From: Notospermus geniculatus
Lineage: Eukaryota; Nemertea; Pilidiophora; Heteronemertea; Lineidae
Direction of reading: 5' to 3'
Assembly: GCA_002633025.1 (NCBI GenBank)
Contig: NMRB01001654.1
Location: 93,257-157,256, forward strand
DNA length: 64,000 bases
Shown here: positions 10,033 to 21,400 of the stretch, piece after piece
Layout: the number at the start of each line of letters is the position of its first letter
How positions within the stretch are numbered: the stretch's first letter is position 1
Notes under the pieces: generated by a model
Told to the model about the DNA's origin: nothing
Seen by the model: only the letters and a program-made list of their open reading frames with translations
Databases searched by the model: none
Made by a program: the position numbers and the translations under genes

Positions 10033-12590
10033 ATGGCAGACACTGGAGATTCGGAAGACCGCTTGTCTACAGACAGACAAACCGAGTCGCCCAGTCCCAG
10101 TCATGGTAGCACCACCTCTTCCACTGGTGGTGGCAGCACTGCACAAGCTAGTCCTTCTGCCTCGGGCCAAAGTAAAGCAAAAAGTAAGTTTATTTGGTGG
10201 TCGTCAGTCTGTTCAGCATCATATGGCAGTATGCGGCAAGCCCAATGCCTGGCTATTGAGAGTGCATAAGTCTTGCCTCTAGCCAAGTAGCTCGTAGGCC
10301 TATAGCCAGATAGCTAGGAGGCTAAGCTGAACCACAGGAACCAGTATAAATGGATTTTGGGGAGTAAAATAATAATACTGACAAGGAAGGAAAGCCTGAG
10401 ATTTTACACAGCGAGATGGGGGCGGCCATCTTGGAATCCGATTCACGCCGACTCGCCCGTCAAACGGGCCCCAAAATGTGCACAAAATCACTTACCGACG
10501 AACATTTTCTGCATTCTACATCTTCTGTATATTATTTTAGACTAAGCTGACACCTTTGATTAGCATATCCTGTCCAATTAATAAAGTAATCCACCCTCGA
10601 ACGACGAAGTCGCACTGTCCTGCCTCCGATATGACCCAAATCCCCAGCCAAATGCATCAGAACGAGGCTCCAGCCAGGAATCCCCTCAAATCTAAAAATA
10701 GTACGTGGCCAGTGCTGCCAGGCCAATCAGCACTGGCCTCGCCAGGTAGATTTCTGGGTATTCCCGGCTGGAGCCTCGTTCTGATGCATGTGGCTTGGGA
10801 TTTGGGTCATATCGGAGGCAGGACAGTGCGACTTCGTCGTTCGAGGGTGGATTACTTTATTAATTGGACAGGATATGCTAATCAAAGGTGTCAGCTTAGT
10901 CTAAAATAATATACAGAAGATGTAGAATGCAGAAAATGTTCGTCGGTAAGTGATTTTGTGCACATTTTGGGGCCCGTTTGACGGGCGAGTCGGCGTGAAT
11001 CGGATTCCAAGATGGCCGCCCCCATCTCGCTCTGTAAAATCTCAGGCTTTCCTTCCTTGTCAGTATTATTATTTTACTCCCCAAAATCCATTTATACCGG
11101 TTCCTGTGGCTGAACTGAGCTGGAGAGCGAGGCATGGACATGATGGATGGAGGAGATAGGCCTACCTTAGAATAGGTAGTAGGCCTACCTAGGCTAATTG
11201 CCATTTGCCGGGCGGGGCTTTCATATCACTTTCAATAGGCTAGCGAAGTTTGCCATTCTATCTGTCTGGGTGATCTTTTAGGCTGGAGCCAAGCCTCGTC
11301 TCATGTCATATCATTGTCATTGATTTAGCCTAGCTTTCGCATTTAACGATTTGTGACCCGGCACAGCAAAATGAGTCGGAAGTCGCACAGAAGAAGACCG
11401 AAGGTGGAACCAGACAGCAACCACAGAAATCGACCAAGTCAAATTTCACAATGGGCAGACAATCCTGAAATCAGCGAACCGTTGGTGTCACCTCGGACAT
11501 GTTGGGTCTTCTTATGTGCGCATTCCGACTCACTTTGTCGTGCCGGGTCACATTTGATTTTTCTAGCCTCGCCAACATTTTTCTAATTACATCTGTGTAG
11601 GCCTACAACCTTCCTTGGACATGTTGGAGGAATGCTACAACCAAAACCATCAAATTCAAAAATTCAATAGGAAGGTGTAGTAACTGATAAATTCTTAATT
11701 TTGGAATTAGGCTATTTCTGATGAACAAATACAGCACAAATATTCTTCCAGTTGATGTCTTACTGAAAGCGACAGGAGATGCCCCAATTATGAAAAAGAA
11801 GAAATGGGCTGTCGACCCCACAAAGAAAGTTTCCTGGATTGTTGAATTCATTAAGAAATATATCAAATGTGAGCCGTCTGAATCCTTGGTAAGTTACCAT
11901 GGTTACTGGTGTAATAGGATGATAAAAATTGCCATGAAACCTGTGACTGACAGATTCTCCACTTTTTTTTTGTCAAAAGAATAGCACAGGAATATCCTGT
12001 GCTTCCCAAGTTCTGTAAGATATTATGCGAAAATAATGAAAAAGTCTCTTGCCTCTTCTTCCTGATGTCACATTCTCCGAAATCATAATTGATTCATCCT
12101 TCAAGCAGTTGAGTGCTGACTTGATTTCTAAGCTGTTTAAATCCTTTACCGGCAATTTATTTTCAGTTCCTGTATGTAAATCAGTCATTTTGTCCTTTGC
12201 CAGACACAGAAATCGGATCTGTGTATGATGTAAGTTCTTGATGAACAAATGTCAGTCAGTTTTTAAAAGTCCCTATTGATGCATTTGCTGACATGAAGTT
12301 GAAGGAATTTCTGAACGGCGATTAACTACTGTACACAATCAACATGTGAATCAGATGTCTGTCTTCTTCCTTGGCATTTTAATGCCAAGGAAGAAGAATA
12401 AATAAGAACAATAAATCTCATCTCTTCCCTTTTAAAAAAGGGAAGAGATGAGATTCATTGTTTGAGAACTCAAGTGCTATTATTCTGGGACTAGGCTCAG
12501 TATGTGATACATAATTTTCTTTTTTTCCAGTGTTTTGGGAGTGATGGCAAGTTAATACTGCATTACTGTCGAACTCAAGCCTGGGGATAG
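10033..12590 (+). CDS. ATG12: ATG12, ubiquitin-like autophagy protein (four exons, complete)
   Basis: Exons 10033-10183, 11752-11888, 12167-12229 and 12531-12590, all with GT/AG borders and compatible phases, give 136 residues (human ATG12 is about 140). The N-terminus is a low-complexity Ser/Thr-rich tail, as in other animals. Conserved core motifs follow: [20 protein letters not shown] (exon 2), FLYVNQSF then [10 protein letters not shown] (exon 3, only 63 nt) and [19 protein letters not shown] (exon 4). The protein ends in the C-terminal Gly that ATG7 and ATG10 activate and transfer to ATG5. The ATG12-ATG5 conjugate with ATG16 promotes LC3/ATG8 lipidation on phagophores. The start was chosen because it opens the exon that splices in frame into the core. 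A possible AATAAA signal lies near 12898. Introns 1 and 3 carry large palindromes, listed separately. Identity is secure from the full-length motif order. Confidence 0.96.
10332..11109. mobile_element. 778 bp near-perfect palindromic foldback element in ATG12 intron 1
   Basis: Arms of about 370 bp (10332-~10700 and ~10735-11109) are inverted copies with few mismatches around a short centre near 10715. The outer ends are CCACAGGAACC / GGTTCCTGTGG. CTGAA occurs immediately outside both ends (10327-10331, 11110-11114), a possible 5-bp target duplication. No transposase. Confidence 0.85.
12363..12396. repeat. Perfect hairpin, 16 bp stem
   Basis: CTTCTTCCTTGGCATT is followed after two T by its exact complement. 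It lies in ATG12 intron 3. Confidence 0.9.
12414..12455. repeat. Perfect hairpin, 20 bp stem
   Basis: AATCTCATCTCTTCCCTTTT is followed after two A by its exact complement, 17 bp downstream of the previous hairpin. Confidence 0.9.
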
Positions 12591-13831
12591 CTAGCTGACC
12601 AGTGATAAGTCTCTACTAGGTTCTCTGGATTGTAAGTGCATCACAGTATTCAGAAGGGGAACTTCCACTTGCTTTATGAAACATTTCCTTTATAGTCTCC
12701 ATTTAATTTACCATGTTTACTGCAATTAAATTATTTTCATAGGACATTTAAATGTACTAGAGGGTACCTGGGAGACAAATATCACACTGGCCATTACAGT
12801 TGAACAAAACCCAATGTAAATTTCCATGATGCTCATGAACTTCAGAGATTTTCTTTACCAATTTGTATCATTTGTCAAATAGGATACCATGATGTTAAAT
12901 AAATATGTATTTATTGCGGATTCAAGTTTAGGACTTCCTTCTTTTTTCTGCCGCAGTATTTGTTCACATCAATCTACAAACTACCACCGCTTGGTGATCC
13001 ATGTCATCAGCAGTGCACCTTATTTTTTCCATTTCGTCCCTGTTGCAATGTGTCGAGGACATTGTGGCGTAAGTCATTGCATTACTTTGCTCTGTTCTGA
13101 ATGTCTTTGGTACAGCTGCTCACAGAGCCGCCCTGGCAGAATAAACAGTCGACAGTTTCCTCGTGTGATAACCAACACACCTAATTTTGTGTTCAGGCTC
13201 CTTTGCATTAATTACCTTAATGAATGAGGACAGCAAAATGTAGTCTGTAATGATTTAATTTACAAAAAAAATGAATACAGTAAATTTCTGTGAATATGAA
13301 GCTCACATTACTAAATATTATCACATCTATTTTAAATACAGAATGCCAGTTTTCAGCCTTATCAGCTGATGTACATGTGCTATTGGAGGTATTTACATTT
13401 TGCTGCATCTGATCAGCAATTCATGACATTCATGGCCACATCCTACTTTTGTCATTCAATTCTTCTAATCATTACATTACAGGGATTTAAAGGAGTTAGA
13501 TGCCGAAGTTGTAAACAAGCTGGTTTGCTTACAAACATGGTCGGGAAACTAGTTTTATTCCTTCGTGCAGGTGGCAGCACCAGTAGCGCCCCGTGATCCT
13601 TAGACTGGTTCCCGGTCCGATGCAACTCACTCACGATATTCACGTCAGTACATATCACCGACAATAGGTGGCAGCACCGCAGGCGTCGCGTGGATAGAGA
13701 ACCAGTGAGTGAGTGTTTACAACTTGGACGTCCAACTCCTTTAAAGTCATATTTTTCTTCATTGTGAAGTGTTACTGCACACATTGTGAAGTGTTACTGC
13801 ACACCCGTCAACACCTCAGCCCTCCACACAA
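12591..13831. other. ATG12 3' flank and intergenic DNA
   Basis: Contains the probable ATG12 3' UTR (ATTAAA near 12725, AATAAA near 12898) and the repeat fragment at about 13066-13180 shared with 7585-7700. No exon recognised. Confidence 0.5.
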
Positions 13832-13840
13832 CTCATGCTG

Positions 13841-14365
13841 TAGACTCGGGACCCAGTCGTTGTGTCGCTCCGGCCGCCGCACTACACTCCACAAACGACT
13901 GGGAAAGCAAGCTGCAAAATCAGCGGCTAACGTACCGACAACAACAACGGATGTGAATGAGTGCAGCCAATCAGAAACTGCGTCTTCAACGGCCGTCGTC
14001 TGCTCGTTGCAAGATTCAAATCAGCTGATTATATTTCGGAACTTTTTTCGAGGCCAAGGACGGTATCCTGGTACCTAAGTTCGATGCTGTGTGCGATAAG
14101 CAGTACTTACGGATAAAAAAATATCCTGCTAGTGACTTTGAAAAGATTCTAGACGGGCGAGAGGCTCTGGTAAATTTCATCAATAACAACCAATCAAAAG
14201 TGTGCCAGATTTCCCCTAGTAGATTGCTTTCGGGCAATTTCATTGGTCGAGATGGCCGTTGTTGTTGTCGGTACGCTAGCCGCTGATTTTGCAGCTTGCT
14301 TTCCCAGTCGTTTGTGGAGTGGAGTGCGGCGGCCGGAGCGACACAACGACTGGGTCCCGAGTCTA
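13841..14365. mobile_element. Mutator-like foldback element with 9-bp TSD and internal open frame
   Basis: The terminal inverted repeats are about 110 bp (13841-~13950 and ~14255-14365) with only about two mismatches. They start TAGACTCGGGACCCAGTCG. The 9-mer CTCATGCTG flanks the element on both sides (13832-13840 and 14366-14374), a perfect target duplication. The ~300 bp between the arms is unique and is open on the + strand from about 14037 to 14286, reading for example KDGILVPKFDAVCDK and YPASDFEKILDGREALVNF. Long TIRs, a 9-bp TSD and an unrelated internal coding-like segment are the features of Pack-MULEs. No transposase motif is present, so the element is non-autonomous. Confidence 0.85.
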
Positions 14366-14374
14366 CTCATGCTG

Positions 14375-15248
14375 ATGCTGCAGGGTGTCAATAACGTATT
14401 CATGTTGTAGAGTTTAAAACATCATCTGGACGGTATCTCCTCTACTCTGGACGGTATCTCCTCTTCTCTATGGTTGTAATAGGAATTGAGTAATAAATAT
14501 CTGACTTTCATTCTGCTGTGTGACAAACAAAAATGCGAGTGTCATCCAACTTCACCCATTCGTATCTTAGTTTTTGGACACATACGCATGCACTACTCAA
14601 ATAGCACGATAAAATACAGGAAAGAAAATTTAGTCAAGCTTGAAACTGTTCCAAATATTTCCATGTTGAACAAGCATTACCACCATCATTGTCAATCAGG
14701 TAATAATGAAGGGTCATGTCTGAGAAAGAATATTTACATCTATACAATAAATATTTTAGTTCTTGAAACAATTTACATTGTACTCTAGCTTTCATTTTGT
14801 AATCTTAGTGTGGTTTTGCCAATCAGGCATCTGCTGAAAGCAGTGATTACATACAACCAATCATGCAAAAACAGTGTTTGACTTTTTGTGCCATCCTTAC
14901 ATCTCTTGTTTTCTAGGCAATGGCTGATATTTATAAAAGCTTAATGCTTTTGCTTTAAATTTGGTAGTACATGTACATTGACACTGCTGTGCAAATCTCA
15001 AGTAAAAGCATTTGCTAACTTTTATGAATACCAGCAAAAATAGATAAGCGAGCGCTCGCTTATCTATTTTTGATACCAGCCAACATGTCCTTTACTTAAT
15101 TAAATGAAGTGAGTGAAAAAGCCTTCCTTGAGTTTGTTTGAAAAATAGCCATAAGTGACCACAGAATGACCAGCTGAACAGAACAAACATCTATTGATGC
15201 AAATGAAATATCTAAGGGAATCTTCACATTCATGAAACCTCACAAGGG
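14375..15248. other. Intergenic, with one perfect palindrome
   Basis: Nothing coding recognised. A 36 bp perfect palindrome is listed separately. Confidence 0.5.
15036..15071. repeat. Perfect 36 bp palindrome
   Basis: AAAAATAGATAAGCGAGC is followed directly by its exact complement with no loop. It is downstream of CFAP52 (beyond its poly(A) signal). Confidence 0.9.
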
Positions 15249-15254
15249 TTTATT
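15249..15254 (-). promoter_or_regulatory. Probable CFAP52 polyadenylation signal
   Basis: AATAAA on the minus strand about 200 bp after the CFAP52 stop codon. Confidence 0.55.
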
Positions 15255-15456
15255 GGAAGAATATGAACACCCCTAGATTGTGACATTGGAGACACAAGAG
15301 AAGCAATGCCATGGACAGTATTTCAATTTGAAGTTTATCTGGTAATCACCCAAAATCAATTTCTGTCTCTTCGTGGTCATTAAAATACTAAATACCCTTG
15401 GTCATTGTTCTCTTCCACACAGTATGCACAAAATTTTTGATCTTGCCAATGAATGA

Positions 15457-18400
15457 TCAAGCACAAAATTCAGGACATTTCCAAAGCAGGATGGCGCCAT
15501 CTGTGCTTGTTGAAATAATGGTCTTTCCACGGGGACAAACTCTAACTCGGGTGATGGGACCCGAATGTCCAAGGCCAACATGTGTAACTTCACCTTCATT
15601 GTAAAGCCAGACCTGTAAGGAAAAAGATGAATATTTTGGTACTGCCAAGCAGAAGCTTGTGCATGTTATGGGCATAAACTCGTCCCTCCATTCATTTTCG
15701 TCTCATTGTAACTGAAATACATCTATTCAACATCATCTTGTTCCCATAGAACTGTTAGCATTTTAAGCCGAACAACGTACCTTCAGCATCTTGTCCTCAT
15801 GACCAGAGACAAAATATTTCCCATTTGGTGCAATATCAACACCATTGACTGATCCTGTTTTCAATCCATCAAGTTCTCGCTTCAGTCCACCGTCGTAGGT
15901 ATCCCAGTATGCAATTTTCCTATCTGTCCCACAAGTTATGACCTGGTTTTCCTCAAAGTTGTAGCTGACACCCTTGAACAGAGTATTGGCGAACATGATC
16001 TGTTTCCTTGTGTATGTACTGAAAGCAAATTTCAGAGAGTCTCATTCAGTTGGTTTCAATGAGAGATATTTCCAAACCGTATGTGTGAGCGTAAGGGTTG
16101 TTGTATAAATTCCTGAGGTGACCCCCCTCCTCAGGCCAGACAGGTAATAATACAAGGAGAAAATTTAGAGTGGTGAAACAATGCATTGGGGGTTTGGTCG
16201 TCAATCCCACGTATTTGTATTAGATTTTTCCGTTAGGGCCAAAGCCATAGCATTATTGGCCCCCTTAAGAACAGAGGGGACCATCTCAAACTACTCGTGT
16301 TCCTCACTTGGGTGGGGTCTTTTACTTGCCCTTGCAAAAGATCAAGGTTCAAGGCACCACGGCTTACTGTCCCATACGAGGAACTGAAAAGCCGGGGATA
16401 ATTAATCCCATATGGCCCATGATTCGAACTTGGGACCTGCCACTGGGCTTCTCAAGTCATCATTACTCTTTCCAGAAGGTTCATCGTAAAAAGGCAGTTA
16501 GTTCAATCATTGAGGCGGATTGGCAAGAATTTTCAGTGAACGACAAATCAGTTATCCCGGCACCCAGGACATCCAGACAACCAAATTCTGGAATTCAGGT
16601 TGTCCGTGGACAACCGTCAAACAAACTGATTTGTCGTTCTCTGATTTTGCTTAAAGGCTGACCGTTCAAGCATAGGTACTTACACTAAATCCCATATGAT
16701 GCATGTTCCATCAGAACTTGCTGACACACACTCCAGATCGTCCCTCTTCAATTTGATGAAAGATACCAAAGCCTTGTGTTCTTTCATTGCCTCATCAAGA
16801 TTATGGACATAGGCGGTTTTTCCCTCACTGGTTACACATTTCCTAATGGACCATACTCGCACTTGGCCGTCTCCACCACCAGTTACTATTTTGAAGGTTG
16901 AATCTCTTGGTTTTGACATGCAAGCTAGAGCAGTCACACCTAGGTTATGGGCGTTCTCTATAACGAACATAGGTTTCCCGGATTCTGGCTTGAAGCACTT
17001 GATCTTACCATCATCCCAGCCTGTAAACAATGTACATTTTGAATAATTAAAATTATTTAAACATGGGAGATTAAGCTTCCTTCAATTTCAGTGAGGAAAC
17101 TGCAAAATTATACACAATGTGAACTGCATGGTGGCAGTGTGAGAACAAGACCTGGATTTGGCAGTCTAATGTGAAGTAGGCTACATTGTGACGTGATATC
17201 ATTGCTTTGTTTCACCACGGTTTTTACATTGTTTGGGTCTTATACTTGCAGCACCACCTGTCGATCTGTGGTTCCGTTCTGCATAACAATACTGTGGGCA
17301 ATTCCAGAAAAAATCCACTGGAATCCAGTCACCTTGAGCACATGTACTTTAGATACATGTACATGTATAATTTGAAGCAATATGTGAGGCGGTCTAGGAA
17401 AACCTGCTGGATTCACATTTAAGGCAAGTGTTAATGGCCTCGGTGAACCCGCACATTAATTTCCTTCCACAAAATAAAATAAAAATATACTAGTGTTTAA
17501 AAACAATGTCTTTTGGGGTTTATGATGCATAGGCATTCAGTTTTGAAGTGTAAAAAGTTTCAGGTTGGCATACTTCGTCATTGCCGGTCGGCAAATCGGG
17601 TCCTTTGGGGCATTAAAAAAAACATATTGGCTATTACCCCTATAAAAAGTTTTGGGTCGGTACCATTTAAGTAGGGTCGGTCGGGTTACAGCAAACAGAC
17701 ATATTTTGGGGTCTGGCCCAACTTTGCTATCATTTTGGAAGTTCCCAATTCACCTGCGCGTTTTCATGATTAACGATAATTTCACATGTTTTCTCATAAC
17801 TAGCTGCCAAAATGTGTGGATTCACTCTTCTTAAAATTTTTAAAGAATAAAAATATATTTACCAGTGAAAATGGCGTCTCCTCTTGGTGCAATTCGAACA
17901 GCATTGCACACCTTGTTGTCCTCTTCTATCCGCAACAACTCTTTTACAACGCCCTTGTCATTTACAAACCACACTCGCAAGTCATCTTTGGCACAGGTGG
18001 CAAAGAGAGAACCGGTCTCCCTGCAGTCAGATAGAAAATAGTTTTACAGACCACACTGGTCAATTTCATCAAAAATAGATTGCCCATGTAGGCCTATCTG
18101 TTTTTGATATCATGTAACGTTACGGGGAGCGCGGTGGCACAATGGTTAGAGCGTTGGACTCGTGATCGGAAGGTTGCGGGTTCAATCCCTGGCTGTGTCA
18201 CTCTGTATACAGGCCTTTCCATTGCATAATTTGGGACACACCCTCTTTCTTATAATTTGGGCTATTTTCACCGGCGCCACCTCTATTTTGTGTCTCAAAG
18301 TACCCTTCGGAGAATACAAAACTCGCACATAAGAGTCTGGATTAGTTTGACCTTCTTTTTAATCGAGTTTCTTGTGTGATTCAAGTAATTATTGAANNNN

Positions 18401-21400
18401 NNNNNNNNNNNNNNNNNNNNNNNNNNNNNNNNNNNNNNNNNNNNNNNNNNNNNNNNNNNNNNNNNNNNNNNNNNNNNNNNNNNNNNNNNNNNNNNNNNNN
18501 NNNNNNNNNNNNNNNNNNNNNNNNNNNNNNNNNNNNNNNNNNNNNNNNNNNNNNNNNNNNNNNNNNNNNNNNNNNNNNNNNNNNNNNNNNNNNNNNNNGT
18601 CTCAAAAATCCACAGCAAGCCGCTGGGTGGGGAAAATCGTACGGCGCCCGGTGGCATTTGTGACCCAGGCTTAAGCCAGGTAACGCGAACATGAGATTGC
18701 AAAGGTGGAGTTTTATTTCCTTTTGAATTACATTTTGGACGCATGTCCCCAAATTAATATGGGCGCGTACGACGTTTACCGTCGTATGATCCATGCAATG
18801 GAAAGGCCTGTGTATACTCTCAACTGGCCTGAAATGTCCATGTGTGCGCTTGATTGTAGCTGCCCTTGGTTTCTACAGAAAGGTTTCTGGATTAGGCTGG
18901 GTAATAATGTGAAGTGCCTTGACACTTAAATGTAAAAGGCACTATAAGCCCACACATTATTATTATTATTATTACTTGGGTTAGGTTGAGCAGAACAAGA
19001 AAAACAGGGGTAGCCGCATACAAACTCCGCTAGTGCTTCGACGGCCTATCGGTGTTAAAATGCACGGAACAATGTACAGCACTATCGGCAGTAGCGCTAG
19101 CGGAGTTTCTATGCAGCTCCCCCTGGTCTTCGGAAGAATTTCAAGACTCAGCAATGACCAAGTCAGAATAAACAACATCATCACACCCGACCCTCCAATA
19201 TGACTATCAATATTAAATCTGTCAATAAGTATTTTAATTTAACCTTGCATTAACGGTTTTACCAAGAAAGATGCTCACCTTGCAAAACAAACATCATTGA
19301 CAGGACTGTAATGGCAAGTTGCAACCAGTTCACATTTGAATTCATCAAAGCTGAACCTGTACATGTGTGATTTTGCTGTTCCTATGAAAAACTGATGTCC
19401 CTTGCCGCGAAGAGCAATTGATGAGACCGATCCATGGACCGTTGTGCGTTTGCTGCAAAACAATGATGTTAGAATTGGTTAGACAATATTTTGTGATATG
19501 CATCCAGATATTTCAGAGATTAATATACGGTAATCACAAGTTCCCTGAAATAACACATCAGATGAGGTACATACCACACTTTTGTTGCGCCTGCCTTTAG
19601 TACAGCAACCGTACCATCACCAGCGCCAACAATGATGTCATTATTTGAGAGTAGTTTGAGAGCTGTGACACCAACTTCAAACTTTTCTTTGCCTTGTACA
19701 AAACGTTGGAAGAGATGTGTCTCGGCATTGATCAGTAAAATGTCGCCAGTTGTTGTGCCACAGTAGAACGTTTTGTCATCTTCAGCCATCTGAAATTGGC
19801 AAACGATGTAATTTTATTGAAATATGTTCGAAATTGCACAGAAATATTCCAACACTGTTAGTATATCTGACAAATTTGATGCGAATATAGAAATCATGAG
19901 GGCCTATCTGTACATTTCTTTGAATACCTATGCCTTACAAGGTTTTTTGAAATGCACCGTAAGGCCTCCCTTATTATATCTTTTGGATTATGGATTCGCC
20001 GACGTGCTTTTCGGGAAAACCAAAAAATATATATTTTTCTGACTTGCCATTTTTCAGTGGTGTTTTTTCCCCGCCGACGCATATTTTTCAAAAGCTCCTT
20101 TTTTCCAAGCGGCAAGCAAAATCGTGAAAGATCGTTGTAGTTTTCCCCGTGTCATGTTACATTTTTTCGATCGATACAGTCTTGCACACACAAATCTGTT
20201 CATCCCGCTACTTATGACAATGCTTGACATGGATGGCACAGTAGATTGAGACGACATCACTAAGCGAGACTACTAAACCAGCGGTGATGGTGGCGAGTGA
20301 CAAAGTAAGGCCTCTTTTTATAGTTTTTTATTTCCCCCTCCCTACCTACCTAAATGGTGATGACAATCCGTAATCCAAAAAATAAAATAAGCGTGGCCTA
20401 ATGTCCAAGTTGAATGCGAGTCACTGACCAAATTACCAGTTTCAGGTTAAGAACCTGAAAACTAAAAAATGTGCTGCGAACTTTTTTCCTTACCTGCATA
20501 CAGAGTATCGTTCTCTTAACTTGACCCATATTTACATCAGTTGGAGTCATCTTTCTACTTTGAACATCAAGTCTCCAGACCCGGAGTGTGGAACTGTAAA
20601 CAATTATACCAGCGATCAGTTTCATACACCAAAGAATCTTTGCTTATCTGTCTTGTAGATCTACTAATAAATCGGAAAGTCGTCTCCGAGTATTTCGCAA
20701 ATTTTCGACCCCGCGCTATGTAGAAGAGATCCCAGAGGTGAATCTTGTAGATCTGGGGCCATTAGTGCTGTCTTGGCGTTTCTCCATTGCAGAAAATGCT
20801 GTGTTAGAGATAACGCCAAAATAGCACAAACAGTCCTGTGTTTTGAACAACCCAGCCCTGCTTTCCATTCAACATAGACTCCTGCCAATCCTTCCTGACT
20901 GGATTACATCAAATCTCTACCATCAAGCATGCATGGTTCACCAGCCATTTACCACTGTGTTACCACTAGATGTGTTTGTCACTTTTTCCATAGACCAATA
21001 CAGTACACGTACTAGTATCACATCTATCTACTGGTATGTACTGAAATATCCCCTATTTTCTTCATCTGTTGCATTGCAGCAGGTAGAATAGCTACTACAC
21101 TTTTACTTACTCTCCTCCTGTGACAAAAACATTGTCTGTTTTGTTAGCATACGCCACACACATTGTATTTCCAGCTGACATGACCTGAGCAGGATGACCA
21201 CAGATGGCCGAGAGGTTTGACTTCTTCTTCTCTGTCTTCTTGTTCACATCCCAAATAACAACACTAAAAAGATGATAAAAAACATTTCATGAAGTGATAG
21301 AAATGTTTGCGGATATGCCTATCTATGTCAGAAGGGAGATGCAACCAAAAGAGAATTTGACCTCTGACGCAGTAACACACCACAAAATTGATGTTGAGGG

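Noticed and set aside
18295-18794. Open frames across the N run
   Set aside because: Artefacts of unknown bases.
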